Assembly (NCBI GenBank): GCA_021414065.1
Contig: JAIOPE010000058.1
Coordinates: 1 to 38,536 of the forward strand
Reading direction: 5' to 3'
Length of the DNA: 38,536 nucleotides
DNA from: Planctomycetota bacterium
GTDB taxonomy: Bacteria > Planctomycetota > JAJSAM01 > JAJVHW01
Shown piece by piece: positions 24,421 through 31,683 of this stretch. Each line of letters starts with the position of its first letter. Position 1 is the stretch's first letter. Below the pieces are notes generated by a model. The model did no database searches, was not told where the DNA came from, and saw only the letters and a program-made list of their open reading frames with translations. The translations under genes and the position numbers were made by a program.

Positions 24421-25818
24421 ATGCTGAGGCACATCGCAGTCCGCGCGGTCCTCGTTGCGAGCGTAGCGGCGCTCGGCGTCGCCGCAGTTGTCACGCTTGC
24501 GCCGGGGAGTCGCGTTGCGTTCGCCGAGACGAAGGAGACCGACGCGATCTCGCTCGGCGCGCTCACCGAGCGTGCCGGGATGGTGGCGCTGGTCCGCGTT
24601 CTCGACCGCGTGTCTGCGGGCGGGCCCGAGGGCTCGCCGACCGCCGGCGTCGAAGTGTGGCGCGTTCACGTCGAAGAGGCGCTGCGCGTTGCTGGATCCG
24701 CAACGCTCATGGACCCTCCGGGCGGGGGCGATGTGGACGTCGCGATCGCCGTCGGCCGAGCGCCCGTCGCAAAGGGAGGCACGTTCCTCGCCTTCCTGCA
24801 ACGCACGGAGCGTGGCTGGTCAACCCTCGAGTTGCCGTGGGCGTTCCGCACCACGGCCGAACCCGGCGTCGCGGCTCTCGTCGAGTACACGCGCGGCTAT
24901 GCGCTTCGACTCGGGCCCGACAATCGCGCTGCCGACGCTGAGGCGATGGCGGCGCATCTGGTCGCGGGCCTCGCGTCGTCGGCGAGCGGCGTCCCGTTTT
25001 CCGCGGGCCGCGATCTGCTGCGTCACGACGAGGTCCAGGCAGCGTTGACGCCCGCGCACCGAGCGCAACTCACTGCCGCGCTCGCGGTGCCGCGCAAGTC
25101 CGACGACGACTTCGCGTCGATCGTCCTCGCGGCCGGGCGCCTCGGCGGACCGGGGACCGACGATGTGCTGGTCGATCGCCTGATGGACACTGCGTTGCGT
25201 CCGCAGCGTCGCAACGTCGTCTCTGCGATGGCGCACCGCGCGTCGTCGTCGCTCGTGTCACTTCTTGCCGCGCGACTCGCTGCGATCCGCACGGCCGACG
25301 CTGCGCAGCCCGATCCGTCGGTGCCGTCCGGTGCAATCGTTGCCGCGGCGAACGCTCGACGGGCCAATCGTGCCGACATCGCGAACGCTCTCGGCCGCAT
25401 CGCGCGACCCGAGTGCGAGTCGCCGCTCCTGGAACTCGTGGCCGACACGGAGCCCGCGGTTCGCGTCGAAGCCGCGCACGGTCTTGGTCTTCTCGCCCGC
25501 GCCGTCCGCGAGCCGCAGCCCAGTGCCGCGCCCGGCGCCGCGCCGAACGCCGCGCCGAACACCGCGCCGAACACCGCGCCCGACGCCCCGCGCGCCAAAC
25601 TCACCGGCGCGCTCGAGCCCCTCGTTGCTCTCGCCACGCGTGCCGCGACCGAGAACGAGCGCCTCGCATCGACATGGGCCCTTGGTCAGATCGACACCCA
25701 GCCCGCGTGGGACGCCCTCCGCAAGCTCGCGAAGGACCACCCCGAGCCCCGCGTCCGCGATCTCGCGCGGCAGATCCTCGAGCGGCCGCGTGTTGCTCTG
25801 TTGCTCGCGGGCGAGTAG
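24421..25818 (+). CDS. exported HEAT-repeat protein
   Basis: 465 residues. A signal sequence is seen at about 1-35 (VRAVLVASVAALGVAAVVTL, then SRVAFAE). Residues 40-190 form a mixed domain (GMVALVRVLDRVSAG, GGTFLAFLQRTERGW). From about 200 onward are alpha-helical HEAT-like repeats (DDFASIVLAAGRLGGPGTDD, RADIANALGRIARPECESPL, PAVRVEAAHGLGLLARAV, RLASTWALGQIDTQPAWDAL, PEPRVRDLARQILERP). They are interrupted by an Ala/Pro linker of NTAP repeats encoded at about 25535-25590. It begins 1 base after the stop of the giant protein, so the two are coupled and may act together outside the cytoplasm. HEAT repeats usually serve as binding scaffolds. Confidence 0.7.
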   Translation: MLRHIAVRAVLVASVAALGVAAVVTLAPGSRVAFAETKETDAISLGALTERAGMVALVRVLDRVSAGGPEGSPTAGVEVWRVHVEEALRVAGSATLMDPPGGGDVDVAIAVGRAPVAKGGTFLAFLQRTERGWSTLELPWAFRTTAEPGVAALVEYTRGYALRLGPDNRAADAEAMAAHLVAGLASSASGVPFSAGRDLLRHDEVQAALTPAHRAQLTAALAVPRKSDDDFASIVLAAGRLGGPGTDDVLVDRLMDTALRPQRRNVVSAMAHRASSSLVSLLAARLAAIRTADAAQPDPSVPSGAIVAAANARRANRADIANALGRIARPECESPLLELVADTEPAVRVEAAHGLGLLARAVREPQPSAAPGAAPNAAPNTAPNTAPDAPRAKLTGALEPLVALATRAATENERLASTWALGQIDTQPAWDALRKLAKDHPEPRVRDLARQILERPRVALLLAGE

Positions 25819-25832
25819 GGCGTCTTCAACTC

Positions 25833-26480
25833 ATGGCACACATCCGACTCGTTCGAGACGACGAGGCCACCGGCCTTCTGAAGCGCCTGTTCGACGAGGC
25901 GATCGCCCGCGCCGGCCGCGTGTTCGGCATCGTCCGCCTCATGTCGCCGAACCCGCCCGTCCTCCAGGCGTCGATGGCCCAGTACCGCGCGATCATGTTC
26001 GGCCCGTCGCCGCTGACTCGCGCCCAGCGCGAGATGATGGCCGTCGTCGTTTCCCGCGTGAACCACTGCTTCTATTGAGCCGAGGCCCACGAGGTGGACC
26101 TCCGGTCGGAGGTCGAGATCGAGCGCGTCGCTGCCGGCATCGACCCCGCGTCCGCAGCCGCAGCCGCGGCTGCGTTCGCCCATGCGGTGAAGACCGACTG
26201 GCGTGCTCTCGCCGCGCGAGCCGCTGCCGGTGACCGAGGCGAATCCGCCGGCCTGTCCGCTCCCGACGCCGCCCTCTGCGAGTACGCCGAGGCCCTGACT
26301 CGCGCCCCCGGCGCGTGCGGCGCCGCCACCGCCGCCGCGCTCCGCGCCGCCGGTTTCAGCGACACCGCCATCCACGACGCGACCCAGTCGATCGCCTACT
26401 TCAACTACATCAACCGGGTCGCGGACGGCCTGGGCGTCGATCTGGAGCCAGAGATGCGGGACTTACGGCGTTCTGCGTGA
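25833..26480 (+). CDS. AhpD-like peroxidase-related selenoprotein (in-frame UGA at 26076-26078 read as Sec)
   Basis: 215 residues if UGA codon 82 is read as selenocysteine. Both halves are one protein of the AhpD-fold peroxidase-related family (TIGR01926-like). The N-half begins MAHIRLVRDDEATG and contains GPSPLTRAQREMMAVVVSRV. The C-half, in the same frame, contains LCEYAEALTRAPGACG and AAGFSDTAIHDATQSIAYFN followed by YINRVADGLGV, matching the family end. Around the UGA the sequence is NHCFY-U-AEAH, where the family has CxxCxxxH. Cys79 is the resolving Cys and U82 replaces the peroxidatic Cys. His86 (+4) and Glu67 (-15) match the proton-relay residues of AhpD. A SECIS-like hairpin follows the UGA. 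It likely reduces peroxides. The start is 14 bases after the HEAT gene. The alternatives, a nonsense mutation or sequencing error, are less likely given the hairpin. Confidence 0.8.
26076..26116 (+). promoter_or_regulatory. bacterial SECIS-like element (UGA plus hairpin)
   Basis: UGA at 26076-26078 is followed by a perfect 7-bp stem, GACCTCC (26097-26103) / GGAGGTC (26108-26114), closing a GGUC loop (26104-26107). The loop begins 25 bases after the UGA, inside the 16-37 base window accepted for bacterial SECIS, with G as the first loop base. GGUC is also the core of the E. coli fdhF loop. No bulged U is evident, and a competing 5-bp hairpin (26091-26102) is possible. Confidence 0.65.
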
Positions 26481-26539
26481 CCTCGCGGCGGGGGCCGCAT
26501 GGCTAACTCTGTGCCCATCGCGCCCTCCGGAGAGGCCGG

Positions 26540-26986
26540 TCACGACCCCTCCGCGCGCCGCTTGGCCTGGTTCGCCAGCACGACGCGCAGGGCGCGGCAG
26601 TAGCCGCCGAGCGTGCTGAACTGGTCCTCGGTGAGCCGCTTCCAGACCTTGCCGACCGGAAACCCTCGTGCACCGCCGATGAGGATGGCGGCCCGAACGC
26701 CGCCGTCGCTCGTCGGATCTGCGATCCACCTGCCGCCCATCGTGCGGAGGACGACCTCGCCGACGTAGCCGCCGAACATCTGCGCGCACGACCACAGCAG
26801 CTTCTCGTCCTCGTCCGACTCGGGGGTCCGGGGCGTCTCGCCGATGAACGACTCGCGCCCGAGGAGTTCGTCAACCCCGTTCAGACTGTCCTCGGTGAAG
26901 TCGAGCACGACGTCGCGCCGACCGGCGGCGGCGACCGCGTCGGTGGCATTGGCCTTCATCAGTTCGTCCATCTCAGCGTCGGTCAT
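26540..26986 (-). CDS. hypothetical small acidic protein, possibly DUF3806-like
   Basis: 148 residues, cytosolic. It shows an acidic N-terminal helix, then DFTEDSLNGVDELLGRES, then a central block AQMFGGYVGEVVLRTMGGRW and a final PVGKVWKRLTEDQFSTLGGY. The GxYxGEVxxRxxGGxW block recurs in small proteins of immunity-type gene clusters (DUF3806-like, from memory). Its ATG overlaps the stop of the gene upstream on the same strand (ATGA, 26983-26986), so it is the last gene of a three-gene minus-strand operon. It ends 59 bases from the convergent selenoprotein gene. Confidence 0.65.
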   Translation of the reverse strand: MTDAEMDELMKANATDAVAAAGRRDVVLDFTEDSLNGVDELLGRESFIGETPRTPESDEDEKLLWSCAQMFGGYVGEVVLRTMGGRWIADPTSDGGVRAAILIGGARGFPVGKVWKRLTEDQFSTLGGYCRALRVVLANQAKRRAEGS

Positions 26987-27303
26987 GGCGCCCCGGCTTC
27001 TGCGTCGTCGTCAGACGGGTTCGGAGCACGCTGCCATGCCGCTCCGCGCGACGGTCGCCACGCATGCCACCCCGGCGGGAGGTCAGCGAGGTGCAGCACC
27101 GTCGGGTCAAGCGCGACCGCTTCGTCGAGTGCCACGATGCACGCATCCGCTTCGTTGGCGTCGGCTAGTCCAAGGAACTGCCACCCGAGGTCGTCGACGT
27201 CATGCGTCACGTGCAGGATTGGAGCGCCCTGGAACACGATCGTGCGCAGCGTGATCTTCGCGCAGTTGCGCGGTTGGTCGAAGGGCCAATCAGCGTCGTG
27301 CAT
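26983..27303 (-). CDS. hypothetical small protein with HDVDDLGWQFL-type motif
   Basis: 106 residues from ATG at 27303 (MHDADWPFDQPRNCAKITLR). A longer start at 27327 would overlap the upstream stop and is less likely. The body ILHVTHDVDDLGWQFLGLAD then LHLADLPPGWHAWRPSRG is a short alpha/beta domain. I recall the D-x-x-W-Q-F-L type motif from small proteins of immunity-rich loci but cannot name a family. It is translationally coupled to the following gene, and it starts 2 bases after the stop of the DUF1444-like gene. Confidence 0.6.
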   Translation of the reverse strand: MHDADWPFDQPRNCAKITLRTIVFQGAPILHVTHDVDDLGWQFLGLADANEADACIVALDEAVALDPTVLHLADLPPGWHAWRPSRGAAWQRAPNPSDDDAEAGAP

Positions 27304-27305
27304 GT

Positions 27306-27863
27306 CTAGGCGTCCGATGGTTCCCAAACGCCACGCCGACGACGGAACAGCACGTTCGACACCGGGTGATCCGCCTCGCCGGTCAGCACGCGGTCCACGA
27401 CGCCGCGCAACCGCTCGGGGACCCCCGGGGACGATGCATCTCCGAACGCGAGGACATCGCGTGTTGGCACTGCCACGAGGAACTCACCGCGGACGTACTT
27501 TGCGAGCGACACGTCCCAGACGGTGTCGAGAAGCATCACGCTCGCCTCGAAGCTGCCCTCCATGAAGAGCGCGAACACGTCGCCGTACGGTTGCACACGC
27601 AGGTGCTTCTCCGCAAGGCCGTAGAGGTTGTCGATTGCAGCTCGATGCAACTCGTCCTCCGTGACTCCGGCCGCGCGCAGGTGCCGAGTCTGGACGTACG
27701 AGAAGCGCTCGCCGGTGTCCACCACGTAACTGACGAGGAGGCCGTTGCCGAGGTTGCGCAGGACGGGGGAGTCCTCCTCGCTGAGCTTCATGACGAGCGC
27801 CGTATCCGACTCCGGCACCTCCGGCTTCAGGTAGGCAAGCGCATCCTTCCACGTGGTGTTCAT
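27306..27863 (-). CDS. DUF1444 (YtpQ-like) family protein
   Basis: 185 residues from ATG at 27863 (MNTTWKDALAYLKPEVPESD); an ATG at 27896 would add 11 residues. The family pattern is visible in three blocks: VLRNLGNGLLVSYVVDTGER then FSYVQTRHLRAAGVTEDELH; then YGDVFALFMEGSFEASVMLL; and GEFLVAVPTRDVLAFGD followed by HPVSNVLFRRRRGVW. YtpQ/DUF1444 has no settled function. It leads a three-gene minus-strand operon and is divergent from the gene at 28015. Confidence 0.7.
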   Translation of the reverse strand: MNTTWKDALAYLKPEVPESDTALVMKLSEEDSPVLRNLGNGLLVSYVVDTGERFSYVQTRHLRAAGVTEDELHRAAIDNLYGLAEKHLRVQPYGDVFALFMEGSFEASVMLLDTVWDVSLAKYVRGEFLVAVPTRDVLAFGDASSPGVPERLRGVVDRVLTGEADHPVSNVLFRRRRGVWEPSDA

Positions 27864-27951
27864 TTCGATCTGTGCCTCGTTCGCCAAGAAGCGCACAACG
27901 GTGCTGGATGCGGACGCGACGTCGTGGGAACCGCCACCGGTCGCGAGGCGC

Positions 27952-27957
27952 TATCCT
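27952..27957 (+). promoter_or_regulatory. putative -10 box TATCCT before the 28015 operon
   Basis: GGCGCTATCCTCGG lies 63 bases before the GTG at 28015, in the divergent gap with the DUF1444 gene. It is the third occurrence of this hexamer upstream of a gene in the window. Confidence 0.3.
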
Positions 27958-28014
27958 CGGCGAGAGTATGCGACAGCGCCCCACGACTTACACCCACGGG
28001 TCGGGATCGGCTCC

Positions 28015-28509
28015 GTGACCACGCCGTATCCGTTCCGATTGGCCGAGGAACTCGGCGACCGCCTGCCTGCACCGCGGACCGACGGCCTACGCGACATCGA
28101 CGTGAAGGTCCACGGGGCCTGGGACGGCATCCTCGTTGTGGACGCGGAACGGCGTTGCATCGGCATCCGCGTACGTCGGCGAGTCGAGGCGTGGCCCCTT
28201 CCCTTCGATCCTGCGCAGATCGAGGACGTGCGTCCGGCGTGTCTGTGGAACCGGGTGCTTGCGCAGATTCCGTTCGACCTCTACGACGCGTCGCTGGTCA
28301 CGGTGCTGATCGCGTCGCCGGTGCTGCTGGTGCTTTCGAAGATGGTGTTCTCGCCGTTGTCTCTTGCGGCGGCGGTGGCCTGCGTGCTCTCGATCTACTT
28401 CATGTACCAGGTTCACGGCTCCCCGTTCATCCGACTGCTCGCCGCGCTGGCTGGTCTCGCGCAGGCGGTCGTGGGCATCGCGTGGTTCGTGCGGTGGGTC
28501 TCCGCATGA
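28015..28509 (+). CDS. hypothetical membrane protein with two to three C-terminal helices
   Basis: 164 residues from GTG at 28015 (MTTPYPFRLAEELGDRLPAP). The N-terminal ~95 residues are soluble (VHGAWDGILVVDAERRCIGI, RVRRRVEAWPLPFDPAQIED). Hydrophobic helices follow at about 102-120, 122-138 and 143-160. The family is not recognised. It is first in a plus-strand run of coupled small genes; its stop overlaps the next ATG (ATGA at 28506-28509). Confidence 0.55.
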   Translation: MTTPYPFRLAEELGDRLPAPRTDGLRDIDVKVHGAWDGILVVDAERRCIGIRVRRRVEAWPLPFDPAQIEDVRPACLWNRVLAQIPFDLYDASLVTVLIASPVLLVLSKMVFSPLSLAAAVACVLSIYFMYQVHGSPFIRLLAALAGLAQAVVGIAWFVRWVSA

Positions 28510-28886
28510 GCGAGGCTGGCAGGCCAAACGTGAGCCCGGGGCGACCTGAGCCGATGCCTTTCGACTACGAGTCGTGGCTGATCGACGCGGCCGAGCCGGT
28601 ACTCCGACGGGCGGTCGAAGTGGGTGCGCTGGCTCTCACCGACTGGGAGCGAGCGCTCTACTGCCTCTGGGTAGCGGACTACAGCATGCGAAACGCGGGG
28701 GACCTCGGGTCGGCGTACGACCTGGCCTCCGACTTCAAGACGGCGGGACTCGCAGCTGCGCGAACGACAGACCTGCGTGCGATGACATCGCTCTTCGCGC
28801 TCGACGACGCTGAGTTCGAGCGGCGGTACGCGGGGTCGTTCGATGACGTGTGCCGAGAGTTGTTGGCGAAGCAGTCGTTGCCCTGA
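28506..28886 (+). CDS. hypothetical small helical protein
   Basis: 126 residues, soluble and helical: YESWLIDAAEPVLRRAVEVG, LTDWERALYCLWVADYSMRN, AGDLGSAYDLASDF, and FALDDAEFERRYAGSFDDVC. The ERALYCLWVADYSMRNAG block looks like a conserved core, but I cannot assign a family. Translation is coupled to the upstream membrane protein by a 4-base overlap. The next gene starts 39 bases downstream with GGAGG at about 28917-28921. Confidence 0.55.
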   Translation: MSEAGRPNVSPGRPEPMPFDYESWLIDAAEPVLRRAVEVGALALTDWERALYCLWVADYSMRNAGDLGSAYDLASDFKTAGLAAARTTDLRAMTSLFALDDAEFERRYAGSFDDVCRELLAKQSLP

Positions 28887-28925
28887 GTCCACGTTGATCG
28901 CACAAGCATCGGGTCGGAGGACAGC

Positions 28926-29714
28926 ATGACGTCAGACGCAGGGCAGAACGCGCCGAGCCACTCCGTGACGACGTCGGCTCCGACGCCCGACGAAGCGCGG
29001 GTCATGAAGGACGAGACGAAGCAGGGCGTGGCGAACTGGGGCTGCCTTGGTGCGTTCTGCGCCGGCCTCGGGTACGCCCTCTGGCTCGGCGGAGGATGGA
29101 TCGCCGGACTCATCTCGGCCGACGCGACCCGCACTGGGAACGTCGTCGGAGCACTCCTCGGCGTCGTGGTGTTCGCTCGGCTCGCGATCTCGTTCGGACG
29201 GTCCTTCCGACGCGAGAGCGAGCGCGCGAAGTCGGCGAAGGACGCGGGTGTCGTCGAGGAGATCCGAGTCCAGCACGCCAGCCGAGCCGTTCAGTGGGAA
29301 GGACTCCACAGCTCGATGGACCCCGCGATCTGCATCGACATCGGCGGCGGGCGTCTCCTGCGCCTGCTCGGCCAGTGGATGCACTACCGCGAGAAGGTCT
29401 TCCGCGCTCCGACGGGAGCGGTTCCCGAGCAGAGCGATGAGGCCGACGAGAAGTATGTGAACGGCATGCCGCCGCCCTGGTCGTTCCCCTCCACGACGTT
29501 CACGATGCGTCGTGTCCCGGAGACGGGCACCGTGCTCTCGGTCCGAGTCGAGGGGGCGCACCTGGAGCCGACGCAGAGCGACTTCGACTTCGAGTCGCTG
29601 CGTCTCGACGACATGCCGCGGTCGTCCATCCTCGAGGGCACGCTTGCGGATCTCGGTAGCGCGGTTCGTCGTGGCTCGCCCCCGCTGTTCGTGACCGAGC
29701 CCGCTGCGGGATGA
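28926..29714 (+). CDS. hypothetical membrane protein
   Basis: 262 residues. A soluble N terminus of about 35 residues leads into two hydrophobic helices, about 38-58 (NWGCLGAFCAGLGYALWLGG) and 70-88 (VVGALLGVVVFARLAISFG). A large cytosolic beta-rich domain follows (WEGLHSSMDPAICIDIGGGR, LLRLLGQWMHYREKVF, SFPSTTFTMRRVPETGTVLS). The family is not recognised. The stop overlaps the next gene (ATGA at 29711-29714), which links it with the DUF4926-like protein. Confidence 0.55.
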   Translation: MTSDAGQNAPSHSVTTSAPTPDEARVMKDETKQGVANWGCLGAFCAGLGYALWLGGGWIAGLISADATRTGNVVGALLGVVVFARLAISFGRSFRRESERAKSAKDAGVVEEIRVQHASRAVQWEGLHSSMDPAICIDIGGGRLLRLLGQWMHYREKVFRAPTGAVPEQSDEADEKYVNGMPPPWSFPSTTFTMRRVPETGTVLSVRVEGAHLEPTQSDFDFESLRLDDMPRSSILEGTLADLGSAVRRGSPPLFVTEPAAG

Positions 29715-30226
29715 CGATCGAGCAGTTCGACCGTGTCCGGCTTCTCGTCGATCGGCCAGATCAGGGTCTTCGTCGCGGCATGACCGGCGTCGCCGTGGAC
29801 GTGTACGAGAAGCCGTCGCGCGGCTACGAGGTGGAGTTCATGGACGCCGAGGGGCGGACGATCGCGCTCTGCGGATTCCACGAGGACGAGGTTGTGTTCG
29901 ATCCCTGGACCAAGGACGAGATGCTCGACTGGACCAGCCGAGTCGAGGCTCAGGTGGCGGAAGTTCGGCAGCGATTTCCGAGCGACTACGCGCTCGATGC
30001 CGGCGATCGCGCGCTGAAGCAGATCCGGACGGACGTCATTGCGCGCTGGCCACACGACGCGCGGTACGCGACGGAGATGGGACTTGGAGTGTTCGCGATC
30101 CGGAACCTCGAACCCGACTTCCCCGACCTCGCGAGCCAGGTGATCGCGCTGCAGAGCGCCGTTCGCAAGGCGGCCACGGAGCGAAGTCCGCCCGCACCCC
30201 CCGATCGCGGACAGTTGCGGAAGTGA
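29711..30226 (+). CDS. protein with N-terminal DUF4926-like domain
   Basis: 171 residues. Residues 4-62 (FDRVRLLVDRPDQGLRRGMT, GVAVDVYEKPSRGYEVEFMD, AEGRTIALCGFHEDEV) have the small SH3-like DUF4926 pattern: kinetic D-x-P start, GxxG turn, YEVEF, then a L/F-x-x-D-E end. The remaining ~100 residues are helical (WTSRVEAQVAEVRQRF, DLASQVIALQSAVRKAA). DUF4926 domains occur in accessory and toxin-immunity contexts; their function is unsettled. It is coupled to the upstream membrane protein. Confidence 0.65.
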   Translation: MTIEQFDRVRLLVDRPDQGLRRGMTGVAVDVYEKPSRGYEVEFMDAEGRTIALCGFHEDEVVFDPWTKDEMLDWTSRVEAQVAEVRQRFPSDYALDAGDRALKQIRTDVIARWPHDARYATEMGLGVFAIRNLEPDFPDLASQVIALQSAVRKAATERSPPAPPDRGQLRK

Positions 30227-30232
30227 GTTTGT

Positions 30233-30245
30233 GGGGACCGTCCCC
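30233..30245. other. short perfect GC hairpin after the DUF4926-like gene
   Basis: GGGGA (30233-30237) and TCCCC (30241-30245) close a CCG triloop 6 bases after the gene's stop. There is no T-tract, so it is not a classical terminator. Confidence 0.3.
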
Positions 30246-30274
30246 GGGTTGCACTATGGCGCGAGGACAGCGAC

Positions 30275-30334
30275 ATGAGCGCGCACGACGGCGAGACACC
30301 TACTGCGCCGCCGGTCACGATGGGAGGCGGGTAG
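30275..30334 (+). CDS. 19-residue ORF upstream of the DUF4304-like gene
   Basis: ATG at 30275 gives MSAHDGETPTAPPVTMGGG and stops 1 base before the GTG of the next gene at 30336. It contains the GGGAGG that serves as that gene's ribosome site. It may be a leader peptide, a remnant, or untranslated. Confidence 0.25.
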   Translation: MSAHDGETPTAPPVTMGGG

Positions 30335-30335
30335 C

Positions 30336-30851
30336 GTGCCGACAGAGCTCGACCGAGCGTTCGACTTCGTGGTCCGCACGACCGCAGATCGGCTCACCGC
30401 GCGCGGGTTCAAGCGCCGCGGGTCGATCGTTCGGACGATCCGCGAGAACATGAGCGGGCTACTCCAGTTCCAGCGGAGCACGAAGAGCACGCGGGATCGG
30501 ATCGTGTTCACGGTCAACGTCGCGGTCATCTGCGGCGACCTGCTGCCCTCCCGCGTTCCGCTCCGGACCGCGGGGAGCATGGACCCCCATGTAGGTGATC
30601 GGCTCGGCCACCTGTCGACCGGTAAGTCCAACCATTGGTGGGAGCTCGACGCCTCGACGGACGTCCAGCGCCTGGGGAGCGAGATCGCGGACGCTGCCGA
30701 ATCCAGCGCGCTTCCCTACATCGAGCAGTACATGACCGCAGACGCACTGATCGCGGCATGGGAAGCCGGACGGCACCTCGGTGCGACGGAGAGTCAGCGA
30801 CAGGACCGGCTCGCCCGGCTCAAGGCGAAGCGTGACGAGAAGCAGGCATGA
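30336..30851 (+). CDS. DUF4304-like family protein
   Basis: 171 residues from GTG at 30336, with GGGAGG about 9 bases upstream. The sequence LDRAFDFVVRTTADRLTARG FKRRG, then GLLQFQRSTKSTRDRIVFTV followed by NVAVI, and WWELDASTDVQRLGSEIADA, has the DUF4304 pattern: a helix ending in GFKRRG, an IxxFQ-S strand, and FT-NV. DUF4304 proteins are of unknown biochemical role and recur in immunity-type clusters. The C-terminal Lys/Arg helix is charged. The stop overlaps a 24-codon ORF (ATGA at 30848-30851). Confidence 0.7.
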   Translation: MPTELDRAFDFVVRTTADRLTARGFKRRGSIVRTIRENMSGLLQFQRSTKSTRDRIVFTVNVAVICGDLLPSRVPLRTAGSMDPHVGDRLGHLSTGKSNHWWELDASTDVQRLGSEIADAAESSALPYIEQYMTADALIAAWEAGRHLGATESQRQDRLARLKAKRDEKQA

Positions 30852-30922
30852 CCTTCGACCCCGCACGGGTTCGAGCTGACATCGACCGCTTGCGAACGGG
30901 ACGCTCTCCGCTCCCGCGATAA
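30848..30922 (+). pseudogene. 24-residue fragment, likely 5' remnant of a lost gene
   Basis: ATG at 30848 overlaps the previous stop and gives MTFDPARVRADIDRLRTGRS plus PLPR, then TAA. The DPARVRADIDRLRTG start reads like the amphipathic beginning of a longer protein rather than a complete one. A few bases later the convergent SUKH-like gene ends. I see no continuation in other frames. Confidence 0.4.
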
Positions 30923-30929
30923 CTCGCGT

Positions 30930-31667
30930 TCAGCGGCTCGATCCGCCCCATCGGCGCCCGCCGAGCATGCGATCCCACAGCCCGCGTTGCTTGCGCTGGA
31001 TCCAGAGGCGCTCGGTTCCGTAGCGCGAGAACTGCGAGTCCATGGCGTTGCCGCCGTCGTACGTGAACGCCCGTCCGGGCGGGTCGCGCCGCAGGTCGAT
31101 CACGCGGTAGTGGTCGGGGAACTTGGAGAGGAACGCGCGCAGCGCCGGGTCCTCGGTCCCGAACTCCGCGATACGCGGCGGCGCGACGATCTCCGGACGC
31201 CCATGGGCGAGCGTCTCGAACGGAGTCGGGTCCGTCAGGAAGTGATCTAGGCAGTCGGCGAGGCTGTCGAACCGCAACCAGTGGTACGGACCCTCATGAT
31301 CGACGAAGAACACCGGCCCCGGCTGGCCATCGGCGACATCCCAGAACAGCAGTTCGTCCATCGATCCGAAGCACAGGGCGCGCGGGTAGACCTCCGGCCA
31401 CAGGCTTCGTGCGAGGTCGCCGTGGGGGTTGAACGTGAACCGCATGATGTTCGCGCCTTCGTGATCGCCGGTGCCGACGAGGTCCAGGCCCGACGTGACG
31501 TCGAGGAGGCACGCGACCGTGTCGTGGACCGCCGGACCGAGCGACTCGCGGACTCGCGCGCGGGTTGCATCGGATGCAGGCGGCGAGAGATCGATCCGCC
31601 CTCCGGGAACGCGCGGATCGCGCCGCATGGCGGCGAGGCGCGCGGCTACCTCCCGGAGTTCCGACAT
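30930..31667 (-). CDS. SUKH (SMI1/KNR4)-like protein, putative immunity protein
   Basis: 245 residues from ATG at 31667. The helix at the start (LREVAARLAAMRRD) is followed by VHDTVACLLDVTSGLDLVGT, IMRFTFNPHGDLARSLWPEV, LCFGSMDELLFWDVADGQPG, and PVFFVDHEGPYHWLRFDSLA with DCLDHFLTDP. The order fits the SUKH fold: a cell-address segment, hydrophobic strands with a Trp-Asp, an H/D-x-E-x-x region and a final helix with F-x-x-FL. SUKH proteins are established immunity proteins in toxin systems, but no toxin is nearby. It is the last gene of a four-gene minus-strand operon. Confidence 0.55.
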   Translation of the reverse strand: MSELREVAARLAAMRRDPRVPGGRIDLSPPASDATRARVRESLGPAVHDTVACLLDVTSGLDLVGTGDHEGANIMRFTFNPHGDLARSLWPEVYPRALCFGSMDELLFWDVADGQPGPVFFVDHEGPYHWLRFDSLADCLDHFLTDPTPFETLAHGRPEIVAPPRIAEFGTEDPALRAFLSKFPDHYRVIDLRRDPPGRAFTYDGGNAMDSQFSRYGTERLWIQRKQRGLWDRMLGGRRWGGSSR

Positions 31668-31683
31668 TGCGCCGAGGTTACGG

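Noticed and set aside
30233-30245. GGGGACCGTCCCC hairpin as a terminator or another copy of the palindromic repeat
   Set aside because: There is no T-tract, and only the GGGGAC core is shared with the repeat, which is too little to call a copy.
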